Source of the DNA: Anaerolineae bacterium
Lineage (GTDB): Bacteria > Chloroflexota > Anaerolineae > 4572-78 > NAK82
Length of the DNA: 7,200 nucleotides
Direction: 5' to 3'
Assembly: GCA_030597485.1 (NCBI GenBank)
Contig: JAUVRU010000089.1
Coordinates: forward strand, 1 to 7,200
Numbering within the stretch: position 1 is the first letter of the stretch; each line of letters opens with the position of its first letter. Shown one piece after another: positions 1 through 4,718 of the stretch. Below the pieces are notes generated by a model. The model was not told where the DNA came from and did no database searches. It worked only from the letters and a program-made list of their open reading frames with translations. Position numbers and translations under genes: made by a program.

Positions 1-2
1 AA

Positions 3-548
3 CCCGCAGACGGTCGGGCCAGATTGGTGCCCGACTCGGGACATGTGGTTGACCCGGGAAGGCCCGGTGAAGGGGAGGGCGTTCCTTCAGTCGGTGGAGT
101 GATTTTTCGCCAGGAGTCTCGCCTGGAGCCTTTGCGGCGCCACCAGATGGCTGGCCTGTGCCTGCCGGTGGTGAAGGCAGCCCGGCAAGGCGATTGGCGG
201 GCTCGCGAAATCCTGCAGGCAGCCGGAGGGGAGTTAGGTCGGCTGGCCACCGCCATCATCGAGCGGCTGAACATGGCGGACGACGACTTCGTGGTGGTAC
301 CCTTTGGCGGGGTGTTCAAGGCCGGCGACCTTATCCTGCGCACCTTCAGAGAAACAATCATCGCCACCGCCCCCAAGACCAGTGTGATTCGACCCCGATT
401 TGAGCCAGAGGTGGGTGCCATGCTGCTGGCGCTGCGAGCGATTGGCGTCACCATCGATGGTGAAGTCATCGCTGCGCTTGAGGAAAGCGCGGCCTGCTTC
501 CCAGCCTGCCGAGCGGACGCCGAAACCACGTCAGCGGAGGTTTGTTGA
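3..548 (+). CDS. N-acetylglucosamine kinase of the BadF/BadG/BcrA/BcrD ATPase family, 3' part
   Basis: This is the C-terminal part of an ATP-dependent sugar kinase; the frame is open to the left edge and the start lies outside. The last ~135 residues fit the family's second actin-like ATPase lobe. They contain a helical LCLPVVKAARQGD stretch, then LGRLATAIIERL, then VPFGGVFKAGD at 297-329 (the Gly-rich nucleotide-side loop), and finally RPRFEPEVGAMLLAL near the C-terminus. Family members phosphorylate N-acetylglucosamine or similar amino sugars in the cytoplasm. The GlcNAc assignment rests mainly on nagA lying directly downstream, since NagA acts on the product. The first ~30 visible residues are Gly/Pro/Arg-rich and do not match the expected DEGSG-containing region. 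A frameshift, sequencing error or real divergence there cannot be told apart from this window. A TTG at 24 is an in-frame start codon by chance, not a plausible gene start. The C-terminal ~25 residues (Cys/Ala/Glu-rich) are a variable tail. Confidence 0.8.
   Translation, partial: PADGRARLVPDSGHVVDPGRPGEGEGVPSVGGVIFRQESRLEPLRRHQMAGLCLPVVKAARQGDWRAREILQAAGGELGRLATAIIERLNMADDDFVVVPFGGVFKAGDLILRTFRETIIATAPKTSVIRPRFEPEVGAMLLALRAIGVTIDGEVIAALEESAACFPACRADAETTSAEVC
536..540 (+). promoter_or_regulatory. Ribosome binding site for nagA, inside the kinase 3' end
   Basis: GGAGG lies within the last codons of the kinase gene. It is 10 nt before ATG 551 and 4 nt before TTG 545. The spacing and codon type favour ATG 551, which leaves 2 nt between the kinase stop and nagA. 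A TTG at 542 or 545 would overlap the kinase and would add only three or two residues. Either way the arrangement suggests translational coupling. Confidence 0.6.
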
Positions 549-550
549 GT

Positions 551-1753
551 ATGGAAAGACCGATAGCCATCCGCGCCAAGAGCGTCATCACGCCGCTGGC
601 CCGCATCGAGCCAGGCGTTGTCCTGATCGAAGGCGAAAGGATCGCCGGGGTGGGCACAACCAAAGAACTGGAGATCCCGGCCGGGTGCCAGGTTATTGAT
701 GCGCCAGACAAGACCGTGGTGCCGGGGTTCATAGACACCCACATCCACGGCTGGGGCGGCACCCACTTCGGAGAGAGCGTCGAAACCACCATCGCAATGT
801 GCCAATCCATCGCCAGCACAGGAACCACCGCCCTGCTGCCCACGCTGATGACGGAGCCCACATTCGATGAGATCCTGGACAACATCCGCGTCGTGCGACA
901 GGCGATGCTGCAAGGCACGGACGGCGCTCGGATTCTGGGCATCCACATGGAAGGCCCTTATCTCAGCACTGAAGACACTGCCAGGGGATCGCAAGAAGCC
1001 GCATATCTCAGGAAACCCTCCCTGAACGAACTGCTGCGGTTAGTGGAAGTGTCGGAGGGCAGCATTCGCAAGATGACCATCGCACCCGAGCTGGAAGGAG
1101 CGATGAGACTCATCCGAGAGCTGGCGGGGCAGGGCATCGTGCCCTCAGCCGGTCACTCCACGGCGACCTATGAGCAGGCCCTGGAGGCCGTGGCTGCCGG
1201 TCTGAGCTGTGCCACCCACACCTTCAACGGTATGCTTCCCCTGCATCACCGGCGGCCGGGACTGCTGGGCGCGGTGCTGACAAACGATGTCATCCGGGCC
1301 GAAGTGATCGCCGACGGCGAACACGTCTCCCCGCCGGCAATGGAGCTGCTGGTGCGCTGCAAGGGCATAGAGTCGGTACACATCGTGACCGACAGCACGC
1401 TCTGGGCCGGCCTCCCCGACGGCAGGTACCCGGCGCGTGGGGGACGGACCGTCATCAAGGAAGGAACACACGCCTGCGTGGAGGGCGGGACGCTCTTCGG
1501 CAGCGTGGCCCCTATGAACTTCGCGGTAAGTTACCTAGCGCGGTCCACGCACTGTAGCCTGGCGGAAGCAGTGCGTTTGGCCACCCTGAACCCCGCCCGC
1601 GTGATCGGATTTGATGACCGCACGGGCAGGCTGGCCCCGGGAAAGGATGCTGATCTGGTCATCGTGGACGAGGAAGTCAACGTGTACCTGACCATGGCAG
1701 GCGGGCGCACGATCTACCGCGCCGACGGATGGGAAGTGGGCCATGGCCAGTAG
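551..1753 (+). CDS. nagA: N-acetylglucosamine-6-phosphate deacetylase
   Basis: The enzyme hydrolyses GlcNAc-6-phosphate to glucosamine-6-phosphate and acetate in the cytoplasm, feeding amino-sugar carbon towards fructose-6-phosphate. At 400 aa it is full length for the amidohydrolase-superfamily NagA. Visible family signatures, in order: VPGFIDTHIHG with the metal-site pair H64/H66; GIHMEGP with E134, the metal-binding Glu; SAGHST with H202; ATHTFNGM with H223; ADGEHVSP with H258; VTDST with D281, the catalytic Asp position; GTLFGS at 313-318; and a closing GRLAPGKDADLVIVD strand. All catalytic and metal positions I can place are present, so it should be active. Where many homologues read TDA after the catalytic strand, this one reads TDS, a mild variation. 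The start is set by GGAGG 10 nt upstream; TTG starts at 542/545 are possible. It is almost contiguous with the upstream kinase, so the two are probably cotranscribed as a GlcNAc-utilisation pair. Some homologues also deacetylate related N-acetylhexosamine phosphates. Confidence 0.95.
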   Translation: MERPIAIRAKSVITPLARIEPGVVLIEGERIAGVGTTKELEIPAGCQVIDAPDKTVVPGFIDTHIHGWGGTHFGESVETTIAMCQSIASTGTTALLPTLMTEPTFDEILDNIRVVRQAMLQGTDGARILGIHMEGPYLSTEDTARGSQEAAYLRKPSLNELLRLVEVSEGSIRKMTIAPELEGAMRLIRELAGQGIVPSAGHSTATYEQALEAVAAGLSCATHTFNGMLPLHHRRPGLLGAVLTNDVIRAEVIADGEHVSPPAMELLVRCKGIESVHIVTDSTLWAGLPDGRYPARGGRTVIKEGTHACVEGGTLFGSVAPMNFAVSYLARSTHCSLAEAVRLATLNPARVIGFDDRTGRLAPGKDADLVIVDEEVNVYLTMAGGRTIYRADGWEVGHGQ

Positions 1754-1757
1754 GATC

Positions 1758-1775
1758 CCGCATCTGAGGATGCGG
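1758..1775 (+). terminator. Short hairpin just after nagA
   Basis: A perfect 7-bp inverted repeat (CCGCATC / GATGCGG) with a TGAG loop begins 4 nt after the nagA stop. No T-run follows, so it is not a canonical intrinsic terminator. It could protect the 3' end of the mRNA or act with the larger hairpin downstream. Confidence 0.35.
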
Positions 1776-1854
1776 ACCGCACAATGGCAATGAGCATCCC
1801 AGAGTGTCACATCAACGGATAGGCACCGCCCAGAGCCGATTGCATGCCACCTAA

Positions 1855-1895
1855 CAGGAATCTCCTGACTCGATGGTTGAGCCAGGAGATTCTTG
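1855..1895. terminator. Long stem-loop, candidate bidirectional terminator
   Basis: Two 17-nt arms (1855-1871 and 1879-1895) pair around a 7-nt loop (GATGGTT) with one G-T wobble and one A-C mismatch. The core ten pairs are GAATCTCCTG against CAGGAGATTC. This is far stronger than chance for the surrounding sequence. Neither side is followed by a real T tract (only TTCTTGTAT on the + side), so it is a terminator-like or RNA-stabilising hairpin rather than a textbook Rho-independent terminator. It sits between nagA and the minus-strand remnant, whose stop codon ends 2 nt from the hairpin. That is the place where convergent genes would share a terminator. Confidence 0.5.
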
Positions 1896-1897
1896 TA

Positions 1898-2068
1898 TCA
1901 CCACAGCGTACCAGCCTGTCCTTCTGGATGACCGGCAGGTAGCAGCTCACCACTCGCCACCATCGGCGCAATCAAGTCGAGCCTGGCACCATCTTTGTCT
2001 TGCCACACAACCACTTGCTTCGCCGCTCCCACTACATATTGGGTTGACACCCCTTGATATGCACAAGA
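1898..2068 (-). pseudogene. Possible remnant of the TOBE segment of a PotA-type ABC transporter ATPase
   Basis: A minus-strand ORF (GTG at 2137, stop at 1898-1900) encodes 79 residues. Its last ~55 contain YQGVSTQYVV, followed by a short strand (KQVVVWQDKDG) and an ending in TLW. As I remember the family, the C-terminal TOBE_2 domain of spermidine/putrescine-type ATPases often reads Y-x-G-V-S-T-Q-Y, then a beta strand, a gap, and a final hydrophobic-x-W before a PEHTF-like end. The nucleotide-binding domain (Walker A, signature, Walker B) is absent: upstream lies the HEAT gene on the other strand. If real, this is a decayed or truncated gene end. The similarity rests on one short motif recalled from memory, so chance is a serious alternative. 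The first ~24 ORF residues show no similarity and are left out. The 3' end abuts the long hairpin. Confidence 0.3.
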
Positions 2069-2082
2069 TGTTGTAGTATCAT
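2054..2082 (+). promoter_or_regulatory. Sigma70-like promoter P1 for the HEAT-repeat operon
   Basis: TTGATA (2054-2059, 5 of 6 consensus bases), a 17-nt spacer, and TATCAT (2077-2082, 5 of 6). A start about 7 nt downstream would give a leader of roughly 60 nt before ATG 2150. A separate TTGACA at 2044-2049 has no good -10 at 16-18 nt spacing. Sigma70 consensus rules are assumed to hold in this organism. Confidence 0.45.
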
Positions 2083-2100
2083 GCGCAGTGTCGATTTGCT

Positions 2101-2115
2101 GCAATTGCAAATTGC
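2101..2115. promoter_or_regulatory. Inverted repeat overlapping the P2 -35 box, candidate operator
   Basis: GCAATT-GCA-AATTGC is a perfect 6+6 inverted repeat with a 3-nt centre. It covers the whole -35 hexamer of P2 and lies just downstream of P1. A repressor bound here would block P2 and hinder P1. No regulator gene is visible in the window, and a 12-bp AT-rich palindrome can arise by chance. Confidence 0.3.
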
Positions 2116-2133
2116 TGGAAACTGTGGTATACT
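2105..2133 (+). promoter_or_regulatory. Sigma70-like promoter P2 with extended -10
   Basis: TTGCAA (2105-2110, 4 of 6), a spacer of exactly 17 nt, and TATACT (2128-2133, 5 of 6), preceded by TG one base upstream, the extended -10 element. The predicted start near 2140 lies only ~10 nt before ATG 2150, and no Shine-Dalgarno sequence is present there. Transcripts from P2 would therefore be nearly leaderless. Confidence 0.5.
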
Positions 2134-2149
2134 GCACATTACATAAAGC

Positions 2150-2956
2150 ATGAGGTTGCCCCCAATCGTGGCAGACGAATTGATCAGGGCACTGAAGTCG
2201 GACAAGCCAGCTATCCGTTGGTCAGCAGCGACACGCCTTTCGGACGCGGCCCGCTCGCAGCGGGCAGCCGCCCTGACCGCACTGGCCGACGCGCTGGAAG
2301 ATGACCATCCCTTCGTGCGATGGCGCGCCGGGATGGCATTGGGGCGGGCTGGCGGGGACCAGTCCACGGCGCTGCTTCACGCTGCACTGGAGAGCGATTC
2401 GCCGCGTCGCCAGGCAGCTGCTGCTGACGCCCTGACGTACACGCCCCAATCGGATCCGGCGCCGCTGCTCCGTGCCACTTCTAATCAGGATCCGCTGGTG
2501 CGGCAGAGCGCGGCTGAAGTCTTGGCTCGCAGGCAGCAGCGGAGACTGGCGTCTCCCCTGACCGCGTTGCTGACCGACGACTCGCCCTGGGTGCGCCGGG
2601 CGGCAACTGGCGCGTTGGGACACATAGGCGATAGCAAAGCCGTTGACCCTCTGATCGAGCGGTTGGCTGACGAATCGCCCCTGGTGCGTCGAAGCGCAGC
2701 CTATGCCTTGGGAGCAATGCGCACCCGCCAGGCGTCGCCGTCGCTGATAGCCGCGCTGAGCGACCCTGACCCGGCAGTACGTCGTAACGCGGCCTGGGGG
2801 CTGGGCCGGATCGGGGACCGGACAGCCCTGCCAACGCTGCAATCGCTTCGCGATGACCCCGCTCTTGACGGCGAGGTGGCAGACGAGGCCGAGAGAGCCA
2901 TCTCGGCTGTCCAACGATCTGGCCGGTGGGGATTGCCCGGCCTGGCGAGAAGATGA
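2150..2956 (+). CDS. HEAT-repeat (PBS lyase-like) protein
   Basis: A 268-aa soluble alpha-solenoid, predicted to be a protein-binding scaffold rather than an enzyme. It consists of about seven helical-pair repeats. The second-helix signature D-x-P-x-V-R-x-x-A-A-x-x-L-G recurs with prolines at residues 20, 54, 85, 115, 146, 177 and 208, an almost exact 31-residue period. The best copies are DDSPWVRRAATGALGHIGD and DPDPAVRRNAAWGLGRIGD. This is the HEAT_2/EZ-HEAT type known from phycocyanobilin lyases and many bacterial scaffolds. No extra catalytic domain, signal peptide or membrane helix is visible. The C-terminal ~25 residues are a short non-repeat tail. ATG 2150 has no Shine-Dalgarno; the nearby promoter would make the mRNA nearly leaderless. 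GTG 2168 is an alternative start, but also without a good RBS. It is the first gene of the apparent five-gene operon, with 47 nt to the next gene. Its partner is unknown; proteins of the same operon are the obvious candidates. Confidence 0.88.
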   Translation: MRLPPIVADELIRALKSDKPAIRWSAATRLSDAARSQRAAALTALADALEDDHPFVRWRAGMALGRAGGDQSTALLHAALESDSPRRQAAAADALTYTPQSDPAPLLRATSNQDPLVRQSAAEVLARRQQRRLASPLTALLTDDSPWVRRAATGALGHIGDSKAVDPLIERLADESPLVRRSAAYALGAMRTRQASPSLIAALSDPDPAVRRNAAWGLGRIGDRTALPTLQSLRDDPALDGEVADEAERAISAVQRSGRWGLPGLARR

Positions 2957-3003
2957 TCGGGAAGACCACGGACCGATGTGCTTCAAAGGGAGACTGGTGG
3001 CAA

Positions 3004-3282
3004 ATGGAATCTTCCTCAAACATACTGATAGAGCGGACAGCGCGCCGCATCGCCGACTGGAAATTGACAGCGCCGGCCGTTGCTTTTCTACAGGTCAATA
3101 AGCCCCTAAGCTTTGTGGGAAGCCAGGTCTTGCTGATGCTCCAACCCATGCTGGATGTCTTTGTAGCCCGCCAACTGACGACCGAGTGGGCGACATTGAT
3201 GGGCGACCGGGATCAGATTGAAGTGCTCATCGCTCGCCTGGAAGCGATGCAGCAGTCTGGATCGGAAGTGGGGAACGGGTAG
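3004..3282 (+). CDS. Small protein of unknown function (92 aa)
   Basis: I do not recognise a named family. Visible features are a charged amphipathic N-terminus (IERTARRIADWK, 9-20), a conserved-looking central segment FLQVNKPLSFVGSQ (28-41), a hydrophobic amphipathic stretch VLLMLQPMLDVFVA (42-55) that is too short and broken to be a convincing membrane helix, and a C-terminal charged helix with DRDQIEVLIARLEAM (68-82). The pattern suggests a small helical protein that may attach to a membrane or partner. I have an uncertain memory of similar short proteins in Chloroflexota. ATG 3004 is chosen because AAAGGGAG lies 11 nt upstream and the conserved-looking part starts right after. A GTG at 2926 would add 26 residues, overlap the HEAT gene by 31 nt, and add sequence that looks non-coding. 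It lies 47 nt after the HEAT gene and 24 nt before the DUF6754-like gene, so it is very likely in the same operon. Confidence 0.72.
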   Translation: MESSSNILIERTARRIADWKLTAPAVAFLQVNKPLSFVGSQVLLMLQPMLDVFVARQLTTEWATLMGDRDQIEVLIARLEAMQQSGSEVGNG

Positions 3283-3306
3283 CATCACCGAAAGGGTTAC
3301 TGGGAG

Positions 3307-4056
3307 ATGGCACTAAGCGAAACGTCGTGGGTAATGCTGCTGCTTCTGGCAGTATTCCTCGTGGCACTCTGTCTGGGCAAACGCCAGGCAGAAACAGGTC
3401 GCATTCCAGACCTGCGCTCCATCCCCGCGTTCAACAAGCTGCAAGATGCTATGGCCCGAGCCATCGAGACGGGACGGGCTCTGCACGTCTCCCTGGGAAC
3501 AGCAGGCATTGCCGACGGCCTCACTGCGGATAGTCTGGCCGGCCTGACAGTCCTTGAAGATCTGGCCAAGCAGTCAGCCGCCACAGGGGTGTCCCCCATC
3601 GTCACGATGGCCGACCCTACGCTCTGGCCTGGGGCCCAAGCCGTTATGCGCCGGGCCTATCAGGGTGACCCGGAAGGAGAGGCCGGCCCCCCTCGAGATG
3701 TCCGTTGGCTGGCACCGCAGCCAGCAGCCTATGCAGCTGGAGTAATGGGGATTCTTGGGGCCGAGGATGTCGAGGCCAATGTAATGGTGGGTGCCTTTGG
3801 AGATGAGTATCTGTTGATGGGAGAGGCCGCCAAACGTCATTGCAGCAGCCATATTGGCGCTGCCAGTGATCCCAGTGTCCTGCCCTTTGTCTATGTCACC
3901 GCCGATGAGATGCTGATGGGAGAGGAAATGTACGCTGCCGGGGCCTATCTTTCCAGCAAACCATGGCATATTGGAAGCCTGTTGGCTCAAGATGTGTTGC
4001 GTTGGATCATCGTCCTGGCCATCGTGGGACTGGTAGTGGTAAACACTGTGTTCTAG
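3307..4056 (+). CDS. DUF6754-like membrane-anchored protein
   Basis: A 249-aa protein with a hydrophobic helix at each end (residues ~8-24 and ~232-248) and a soluble ~200-residue domain between. The domain opens with a LRSIPAF segment and GRALHVSLGTAG (56-67), then a strand-helix region with VTMADPTLWPGAQAVMRRAY (100-118). It ends with VGAFGDEYLLMGE (161-173) and MLMGEEMYAAGAYL (202-215). This arrangement and wording match what I recall of DUF6754, a family of unknown function seen in Chloroflexota and some archaea; the name is from memory, not a search. Basic residues (GKR, 24-26) directly after the first helix suggest the central domain is cytoplasmic. No catalytic motif is recognisable. 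AAAGGG 10 nt upstream is the likely RBS; a GGGAG touching the ATG is too close to serve. It is the third gene of the operon, 24 nt after its predecessor and 28 nt before the next. Confidence 0.75.
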   Translation: MALSETSWVMLLLLAVFLVALCLGKRQAETGRIPDLRSIPAFNKLQDAMARAIETGRALHVSLGTAGIADGLTADSLAGLTVLEDLAKQSAATGVSPIVTMADPTLWPGAQAVMRRAYQGDPEGEAGPPRDVRWLAPQPAAYAAGVMGILGAEDVEANVMVGAFGDEYLLMGEAAKRHCSSHIGAASDPSVLPFVYVTADEMLMGEEMYAAGAYLSSKPWHIGSLLAQDVLRWIIVLAIVGLVVVNTVF

Positions 4057-4069
4057 AGGATACGGTATC

Positions 4070-4074
4070 GGAGG
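4070..4074 (+). promoter_or_regulatory. Ribosome binding site deciding a TTG start
   Basis: GGAGG inside CGGAGGAG lies 10 nt before TTG 4085. No ATG or GTG in that frame lies at workable spacing, so this strong site is the reason for accepting the TTG start of the six-helix membrane protein. Confidence 0.6.
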
Positions 4075-4084
4075 AGACCAGGCA

Positions 4085-4702
4085 TTGATCAGCCGCATAG
4101 CACCGGTTGTCGTCGCCATCACGGCCGGCCTTTTGGTTCTGGCTGACTTCTTCATTGATGCTGCCGTGGTGGACGCCCTGGGACTGTACCTGATTCGCAC
4201 GGCGTCGGTGGTGACCGCTTTCGCTCTGATACTGGGGCTGACCAATGTGGCCACAGTTCACTTCAGAAAGATAGTCAATCGGGACAAGAGCTGGGGATAC
4301 AGCGTTGTCCTGTTGGGTGCTTTGGCCTTCACGCTGACTGCGGGAGTCCTTACCGGTGGTCCCGGTTCAGCACTGATGAGGCGCGTTTTCGACAGCGTGT
4401 TATTTCCGTTGGAGGCGACCATATTCTCCTTGCTAGCCTTTTTCCTGGTGGCGGCTGTCTATCGCGCTTTTCGGGTGAAGAGCTTCGAATCCGGATTGTT
4501 CGTTGTCTTCGGCATCATTGTGTTATTGGGACAAATGCCTGTCGGCGCAGTATTGTGGGACCAACTGCCGCTAATCAAAGATTGGGTCCTGGACGTGCCT
4601 GCTCTGGCAGGCATGCGAGGCATCCTGCTGGGTGTGGGCCTGGGCACGGCAGCGACCGGTATGCGCGTTCTGATGGGAATAGATCGGCCCTATGCAGAGT
4701 AG
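4085..4702 (+). CDS. Six-helix integral membrane protein of unknown function
   Basis: A 205-aa hydrophobic protein with six probable membrane helices at about residues 5-23, 35-57, 71-90, 105-128, 137-156 and 177-195. Basic loops occur after helix 2 (HFRKIVNRDKSW, 59-70) and after helix 4 (YRAFRVKSFE, 126-135), placing these loops in the cytoplasm by the positive-inside rule. With an even number of helices, both termini would also be cytoplasmic. The C-terminus ends in RVLMGIDRPYAE just after the last helix; I recall similar ends in uncharacterised Chloroflexota membrane proteins found beside DUF6754-like genes, but cannot confirm this here. There are no transporter, protease or kinase motifs, and few charged residues inside helices, which argues against a classic ion pump. 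The TTG start is supported by GGAGG 10 nt upstream. It lies 28 nt after the DUF6754-like gene and 16 nt before the zinc-ribbon gene, so all three are probably coexpressed and may form one complex. Confidence 0.78.
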   Translation: MISRIAPVVVAITAGLLVLADFFIDAAVVDALGLYLIRTASVVTAFALILGLTNVATVHFRKIVNRDKSWGYSVVLLGALAFTLTAGVLTGGPGSALMRRVFDSVLFPLEATIFSLLAFFLVAAVYRAFRVKSFESGLFVVFGIIVLLGQMPVGAVLWDQLPLIKDWVLDVPALAGMRGILLGVGLGTAATGMRVLMGIDRPYAE

Positions 4703-4705
4703 CTT

Positions 4706-4712
4706 GGAGGGG
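4706..4712 (+). promoter_or_regulatory. Strong ribosome binding site of the zinc-ribbon gene
   Basis: GGAGGGG lies 6 nt before ATG 4719, the best Shine-Dalgarno of the window. It fixes the start immediately before the zinc-ribbon cysteines and suggests that the large protein is well translated. Confidence 0.75.
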
Positions 4713-4718
4713 CAAGAG

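Larger units (their letters stand above)
1754..2149. other. Intergenic region between nagA and the HEAT-repeat operon
   Basis: About 400 bp lack any confident gene. I see a 7-bp-stem hairpin at its left end, a long hairpin at 1855-1895, a minus-strand ORF with possible ABC-ATPase TOBE similarity at 1898-2068, two rightward sigma70-like promoters at 2054-2082 and 2105-2133, and an inverted repeat at 2101-2115. The right end, from about 2030, is visibly more AT-rich than the genes on either side, as expected for a promoter region. I found no tRNA-like cloverleaf and no CRISPR repeats. Confidence 0.7.

Noticed and set aside
551..1753. Other amidohydrolases (dihydroorotase, adenine deaminase) for the nagA gene
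   Set aside because: The ordered HMEGP, AGHST, THTFNGM and ADGEHVSP motifs are specific to the NagA family, and a GlcNAc-kinase-type gene lies directly upstream.
1873..2076. A 67-codon + strand open frame in the intergenic region
   Set aside because: Starts in the loop of the long hairpin, has no RBS, and its Ser/His/Pro-rich translation resembles no protein.
2926..3003. GTG start for the 92-aa protein, giving a 118-aa version overlapping the HEAT gene
   Set aside because: The extra 26 residues look like out-of-frame HEAT tail and spacer; ATG 3004 has an AAAGGGAG upstream and begins at the conserved-looking part.
2222..3149. Two long minus-strand open frames (265 and 222 codons) opposite the HEAT gene
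   Set aside because: They are low-complexity Arg/Gln/Ser-rich shadows of the periodic Ala/Arg/Leu codons of the HEAT repeats; no family features.
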